A DNA stretch of 64,000 bases from NCBI GenBank assembly GCA_964550345.1, contig CAZJYZ010000013.1, positions 1 to 64,000 on the forward strand, written 5' to 3'. Position numbers and translations under genes: made by a program. The notes beneath the pieces were generated by a model. It saw only the letters and a program-made list of their open reading frames with translations. It made no database searches and was not told where the DNA came from. Positions 60,226 through 64,000 of this stretch are shown here, piece by piece (position 1 is the stretch's first letter; every line of letters starts with the position of its first letter). The stretch is from JAAEUB01 sp964550345. Lineage in GTDB: Bacteria; Pseudomonadota; Alphaproteobacteria; Rhodobacterales; Rhodobacteraceae.

Positions 60226-61182
60226 TCAGGTCAATGGGACAAGCACCCGAAGAGGTTTTTGCCCAATTTGCATACTGGCCGGGAGAACACCCAAATACTC
60301 GCCGTCTGCGTAAACAAGCGAAGCCCAGTGGTTGTCGGTTGCACTTTCGACTTGGCATCGCGCATGAAAGTGGCTTTCAACCTTGGAATGGGCAAGATGT
60401 TTGCCCGACAAGGCCTTGACCAAGATGTTGGTCGCCGCGGCTCTGCTAACATTGGTCGCGAATAATATATTCAGCCGGTCAGGGTCCGATTTAGCGTCTG
60501 GCGCTATGTGTATCCCGCCGCCGGTATATTCGGATGCAGCCGCGGCAAATATTAATAATTTCTCACTTCGTTTCAAATCATCCAATGATAACATATATTT
60601 ATGGCAATTCAGCCTAACCAGGCTAAGGAGTGCCGCAACCGTGTACAGGGCCTTACCCTGAAGCAATGGCAATCTGGAAGCCCGCAGACTGGCCTCGCTC
60701 AACAAGCCGACTCCGGCGCAGGTCAGGCTAATCCTCGAATAGTCAGAGAACGCGACATTCACGTATCTTGCGTGGTGCACCTGGCCATTCCTGATCGCAA
60801 TTTCAGTGTCTCGGGGCGTCTGGATTTGCAGCGAAGTTGCAAAGTCATTTCCCCGCCCAAATGGCAGGGCAGACATCACGCCACCAGTTTCAATCGCCTG
60901 TTGTGCCACGATATTTTGCAATCCGTCACCGCCACAGGCGACCACGACTTCACCCGCCAACATCGCGTCTTTGGCTGATTGCGCCGCATGGTCTTCGGAT
61001 TCACTTATCAAAACCCTTGAATTCAAACGCCTTGAAACCTGCGCCACGATGTTTTCTTTAGCAGAAATGCTGGTCTTGCCTGAGTGCGGGTTTATCAGGA
61101 ACAGGCATCGCGCCTGATTGTTTTCCGATTGGAGCGACTTTCCCAAGGTAAATACTTTCTTCCGCGTTTTGATAGGGACCAA
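60226..61182 (-). CDS. Diacylglycerol kinase-family lipid kinase
   Basis: A YegS/DAGK-type kinase of up to 318 aa. CLFLINPHSGKTSISAKENI (phosphate loop), VVACGGDGLQNIVAQQAIET with the GGDG motif, and PFGRGNDFATSL are present. The C-terminal domain has GGGIHIAPDAKSDPDRLNIL. The start is uncertain: the frame opens with TTG at 61182 and another TTG lies at 61146, and neither has a good ribosome site. The gene is richer in A+T than its neighbours. Likely phosphorylates a membrane lipid. Confidence 0.82.
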   Translation of the reverse strand: MVPIKTRKKVFTLGKSLQSENNQARCLFLINPHSGKTSISAKENIVAQVSRRLNSRVLISESEDHAAQSAKDAMLAGEVVVACGGDGLQNIVAQQAIETGGVMSALPFGRGNDFATSLQIQTPRDTEIAIRNGQVHHARYVNVAFSDYSRISLTCAGVGLLSEASLRASRLPLLQGKALYTVAALLSLVRLNCHKYMLSLDDLKRSEKLLIFAAAASEYTGGGIHIAPDAKSDPDRLNILFATNVSRAAATNILVKALSGKHLAHSKVESHFHARCQVESATDNHWASLVYADGEYLGVLPASMQIGQKPLRVLVPLT

Positions 61183-61440
61183 ATTCTACAGGAGAAGTAT
61201 GGCGCTGACGTACCAATTCAGATTGGCCCGTTCAGGGACAATAAGACTGTCCTTTATGCCCCGTCAACTTGGCGCTACTTGAACGGCCTTTTCACCCTAG
61301 TCCCCAACACATCACCGGTTTTTCGGGAATGTAGGCTTGGGCTGACCGGTACATCCTGCACCCTTGTTGACTTCGCTCATATCACAAACCTGCAAAATGC
61401 CTTATGATGTTGTGACTTGTCACTCTAGAAGGAGGGTAAG

Positions 61441-61896
61441 ATGGTCTATCTGAAAACTGGAAACTGGGTTTTGGTCGCGGATGGCAAAAAAGCACTTTTC
61501 CTTCGTAACCACCTGAACACGAATGACTATGATCTGCGGGTCGTCTGGCACAAGGATTTGGATAATCCGGCCAACCGTGAACAAGGTAGCAGCCGTCCCG
61601 GTCGCGCGCATTCGGTCCCGGGCATTCGCCGCGCTGCTGTGCAAGAGACCGACTGGCACCAATTGTCCGAGGACCGGTTTGCCAAAGAAGTCGCAGCGAT
61701 ACTCAATCGCGCATCTCAGGACGGCGCCTTTGACGAAATCGTACTCGTCGCACCACCCAAGGTGATCGGAGCTCTGAGGGTGGAATTAAGCCCTGAGGCT
61801 ACAAAGAAAGTGGTGGCCGAAATTCCCAAAACCCTCACGAACCATCCAATTGAAAAAATCGAGAGCTCCCTGAAAGCTGCACTCGACACAATGTAA
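61441..61896 (+). CDS. Host-attachment family protein
   Basis: A 151-aa soluble protein of the family named from an Agrobacterium gene said to affect attachment to host cells; molecular role unknown. TGNWVLVADGKKALFLRNHL, HSVPGIRRAAVQETDWHQLS, EIVLVAPPKVIGALRVELSP and the helical C-terminus KTLTNHPIEKIESSLKAAL fit the family. AGAAGGAGGG precedes the ATG at a good distance. The 258 bases before it (61183-61440) show no supported gene. Confidence 0.85.
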   Translation: MVYLKTGNWVLVADGKKALFLRNHLNTNDYDLRVVWHKDLDNPANREQGSSRPGRAHSVPGIRRAAVQETDWHQLSEDRFAKEVAAILNRASQDGAFDEIVLVAPPKVIGALRVELSPEATKKVVAEIPKTLTNHPIEKIESSLKAALDTM

Positions 61897-62013
61897 CGGC
61901 TGCTTGGTCATGTATTGATCACTGGCAAGGCTTGGACCATCGCGCCATGCCACGAATGGTCATGAACATGCCTGGCCAGCTTATAGCTTTGTCCCGCTAA
62001 TCAGGCGTCGGCC

Positions 62014-62832
62014 TCAGCGCCCCAGTTTGGCATGCACTTCATCCAGGTCAATCTCACCCACCGGCATTTTGTTTGACGGGTCCTCAAAGTCATATTTGAA
62101 CAATCGGAAATCCCGTTTGTAGATTTCATAGATCAGGTGCATGGACAGGTCGTCAAAATAGTCCTCGACGGGATGCGCCCTTTTGGGACCATGCCCTTCG
62201 CTTTCGTTGAAACGGGGAATGTTTGCCAGATCGACCTCTACCGGGGTGTCTACCGCATCCAGCACTTGCTGCATGCCTTCATTGAACTTTTCAGTCCAGA
62301 AGATGTTATCATACTGGCCACCGTTTCGGATGAAGGTCGAAACATGTCCGGACGTGGCAGACCAGTGGATATCGGGCTCCATCGGTCGGCGCCAGCGAAT
62401 GGTATCGCGCGCGAACAGCAAAAAGCGGCGAAAAGAGCGGATTTGGTCAAACTCAAAATTGCTTTCAGGGTCGCCCACATCGATGCCGTATTTTTGCATT
62501 AGCAGCGGAACCAGATTGCCCCGATACCGGTTTCCGTTGCGCTGAATGCCGCAGATTTTGTCGAAAAAGCTGGACAGGATTCGCGTATAGGGGTTGCGCA
62601 CCACTGTGAAGGAGTAGCTTTTATGCCCTTTCACATTGGCCTCAATCAAAGGCTGACTATCTTCCTGTGCCCATTTGTGCAGCTTGTCCTTGCTGTCATG
62701 AATGTCCCCGTCAAAAAACTCGCCATGATCCGAGTAGTACATGACCTGGCCAATAGTCGAGCAGGCGCATTTGGGCACCACGCGGTACACCATGCTTTCG
62801 CTCTCTGTCATCCAGATGCCGGGAAATCCCAT
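62014..62832 (-). CDS. Sulfotransferase family protein
   Basis: A 272-aa cytoplasmic sulfotransferase of the HNK-1/Sulfotransfer_2 type. The 5'-phosphosulfate loop is VYRVVPKCACSTIGQVMYYS and the 3'-phosphate motif is SFTVVRNPYTRILSSFFDKI, the Arg and Ser that bind PAPS. A further conserved region is SDEFEFDQIRSF-like (SNFEFDQIRSFRRFLLFARD). Acceptor unknown, but it is divergent from a glycosyltransferase-like gene, so sulfation of a surface glycan is plausible. Confidence 0.87.
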   Translation of the reverse strand: MGFPGIWMTESESMVYRVVPKCACSTIGQVMYYSDHGEFFDGDIHDSKDKLHKWAQEDSQPLIEANVKGHKSYSFTVVRNPYTRILSSFFDKICGIQRNGNRYRGNLVPLLMQKYGIDVGDPESNFEFDQIRSFRRFLLFARDTIRWRRPMEPDIHWSATSGHVSTFIRNGGQYDNIFWTEKFNEGMQQVLDAVDTPVEVDLANIPRFNESEGHGPKRAHPVEDYFDDLSMHLIYEIYKRDFRLFKYDFEDPSNKMPVGEIDLDEVHAKLGR

Positions 62833-62982
62833 TTTATTGGCCTCCTGAGCCTTATTTTTGTGCTCGACACTGCCTCATGCGGCAACTTGTTTAGAAAAAA
62901 GCAAAGAAACTCTGTTTTTTCAATGGGTGTTCACGTTATCTATGGCAACAATGCCGGGTAAACCAAGGGTTTCGTTTCCAAT

Positions 62983-64000
62983 ATGGCAAAAATTGCGTTC
63001 ATTCTTTTGTGTCACAAAGACCCTGAGGCCATCATAAGTCAGGCCCGTCAACTGACGGCGGCGGGTGATTGCATGGCAATCCACTTTGATGCCAGTGCCG
63101 ATGCAGCGGATTTTGACCGGATTCACAGCGCCCTGAAGGACAACCCCAACATCGCTTTTGCTAAAAAGCGGATCAAATGCGGCTGGGGGGAATGGTCGCT
63201 GGTACAGGCCACGCTGAACGCAGTTCAGGCGGCGGTTGATGCCTTCCCGAGGGCGACGCATTTTTACATGGTTAGCGGCGATTGCATGGCGATCAAATCC
63301 GCCGAATTTGCCCATGAATACTTGGAAGTGGAAGATGTAGATTACATTGAGGCTTTTGATTATTTCAACTCTGACTGGATCAAAACAGGGATGAAGGAAG
63401 AGCGGCTGATTTACCGACATTTCCTGAACGAAAGAAAACACAAGAAACTGTTCTATGCCTCTCTTGAGGCGCAAAAACGGCTGGGTTTGGCGCGCGCTAT
63501 TCCACCTGATCTGCAAATCATGATCGGGTCTCAATGGTGGTGCCTGCGGCGACGCACGATTGAATGGATACTGGATTTCACCCGCAAACGTCGCGATGTG
63601 ATGCGGTTTTTCCGCACCACATGGATCCCGGATGAGACCTTTTTCCAGACCCTTGTCTGCCATTTGGTGCCGGAAACCGAAATTCGCAAACGTACCCTGA
63701 CCTTCCTGCTGTTTACCGACTACGGCATGCCGGTGACGTTTCACAATGATCACTATGACTTATTGCTTAGTCAGGATTACCTGTTTGCGCGAAAAATCAG
63801 CCCCGAGGCCAAAGACCTGAAAAAACGGCTGGGGGTTTTGTACGCCAGCAAGGGTACCGAGTTTAAAACATCGAATGAGGGGCGTAGATTGTTTAAGTTT
63901 CTGACCGGGCGCGGACGCATCGGTCAACGCTTTGCCCCACGGTTTTGGGAAGTGGAAGCAACCCTTGGCCGAGACCGGGAATTACTGCTGGTGGTTGCGA
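62983..64000 (+). CDS. DUF5928-type glycosyltransferase 14-like protein (3' end missing)
   Basis: The frame opens at ATG 62983 and is still open at the window end (339 codons seen). MAKIAFILLCHKDPEAIISQ, MAIHFDASADAADFDRIHSA, the CGWGEWSLVQATLNAVQAAV block and HFYMVSGDCMAIKSAEFAHE match the core-2/I-branching beta-1,6-N-acetylglucosaminyltransferase group found in Rhodobacterales as DUF5928 proteins. No signal peptide; probably a cytoplasmic enzyme that builds a surface polysaccharide or glycan. Divergent from a sulfotransferase. Confidence 0.8.
   Translation, partial: MAKIAFILLCHKDPEAIISQARQLTAAGDCMAIHFDASADAADFDRIHSALKDNPNIAFAKKRIKCGWGEWSLVQATLNAVQAAVDAFPRATHFYMVSGDCMAIKSAEFAHEYLEVEDVDYIEAFDYFNSDWIKTGMKEERLIYRHFLNERKHKKLFYASLEAQKRLGLARAIPPDLQIMIGSQWWCLRRRTIEWILDFTRKRRDVMRFFRTTWIPDETFFQTLVCHLVPETEIRKRTLTFLLFTDYGMPVTFHNDHYDLLLSQDYLFARKISPEAKDLKKRLGVLYASKGTEFKTSNEGRRLFKFLTGRGRIGQRFAPRFWEVEATLGRDRELLLVVA

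Noticed and set aside
61084..61407. 107-codon plus-strand frame between the lipid kinase and the host-attachment gene
   Set aside because: No ribosome site, overlaps the kinase 5' end, no family resemblance.

Overview
The window reads as chromosomal DNA of a marine-type alphaproteobacterium of the Rhodobacterales (Roseobacter group). This is inferred from gene families and order, not from a search: the atpH-atpA overlap, a gloB/clpA neighbourhood, DUF2125 and Hint-domain proteins typical of the group, the mreB-mreC-mreD-mrdA-rodA row, an alpha-type leuA leader peptide, and a DUF5928-like glycosyltransferase. Coding density is high, genes often overlap by 4 bp (ATGA), and several starts are GTG or TTG. 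I see no tRNA or rRNA gene, CRISPR array, insertion sequence, integrase or prophage, so this is core and ordinary accessory chromosome rather than an island.

Layout. 1-1621: start of the ATP synthase operon (atpH, partial atpA, minus strand). 1928-3960: two methyltransferases and an FMN reductase. 4041-7288: gloB and clpA. 7346-12535: three-gene minus-strand unit with an ExbB/MotA-like channel, a giant MotB/OmpA-like coiled-coil protein and a YhgE-like membrane protein. 12614-18740: chaC, DUF2125, extensin-like protein, tyrA, hisC and a class V PLP enzyme facing an Lrp regulator. 19294-23733: wHTH/hydrolase fusion, a 54-aa membrane protein, rpsD, a Hint protein and an LpxR-like protein. 23913-27564: CruF-like carotenoid protein, secreted protein and RND/MMPL exporter. 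27669-31294: yciB, EamA transporter, ftsY, YhhN-family protein. 31488-32923: AlkB-like hydroxylase with a small secreted partner. 33031-39355: TerC followed by a six-gene membrane/stress operon (micro-membrane protein, XpaC-like, TelA, DUF2927 lipoprotein, SPFH-GYF protein, double zinc-ribbon protein). 39406-41295: hsp20 with an RpoH-type promoter, fructokinase-like pfkB, dtd. 41335-47879: the cell-elongation cluster. 47880-50414: leuA flanked by a possible structured RNA and by a leaderless leucine leader peptide, with an octamer tandem repeat upstream. 50415-56732: class III aminotransferase, BKACE enzyme, RpiR regulator, two beta-hydroxyacid dehydrogenases, a secreted PLA2-like protein and a GntR regulator. 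56848-60193: OmpA lipoprotein, Ada-like repair protein, nth, adenosine kinase. 60226-64000: lipid kinase, host-attachment-family protein, and a divergent sulfotransferase / glycosyltransferase pair.

The strongest candidates for something new are: (i) the XpaC-TelA-DUF2927-SPFH/GYF-zinc-ribbon operon downstream of TerC, which joins parts that in Bacillus belong to separate envelope-stress modules; (ii) the proton-channel-like unit whose MotB-type partner carries ten consecutive 28-residue coiled-coil repeats; (iii) the leuA control region, with a leader peptide that appears to be translated from a leaderless transcript and lacks a normal U-tract terminator; and (iv) a possible RNA of about 250 nt between leuA and mreB. 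Functions are assigned from motifs read by eye; no database search was run.
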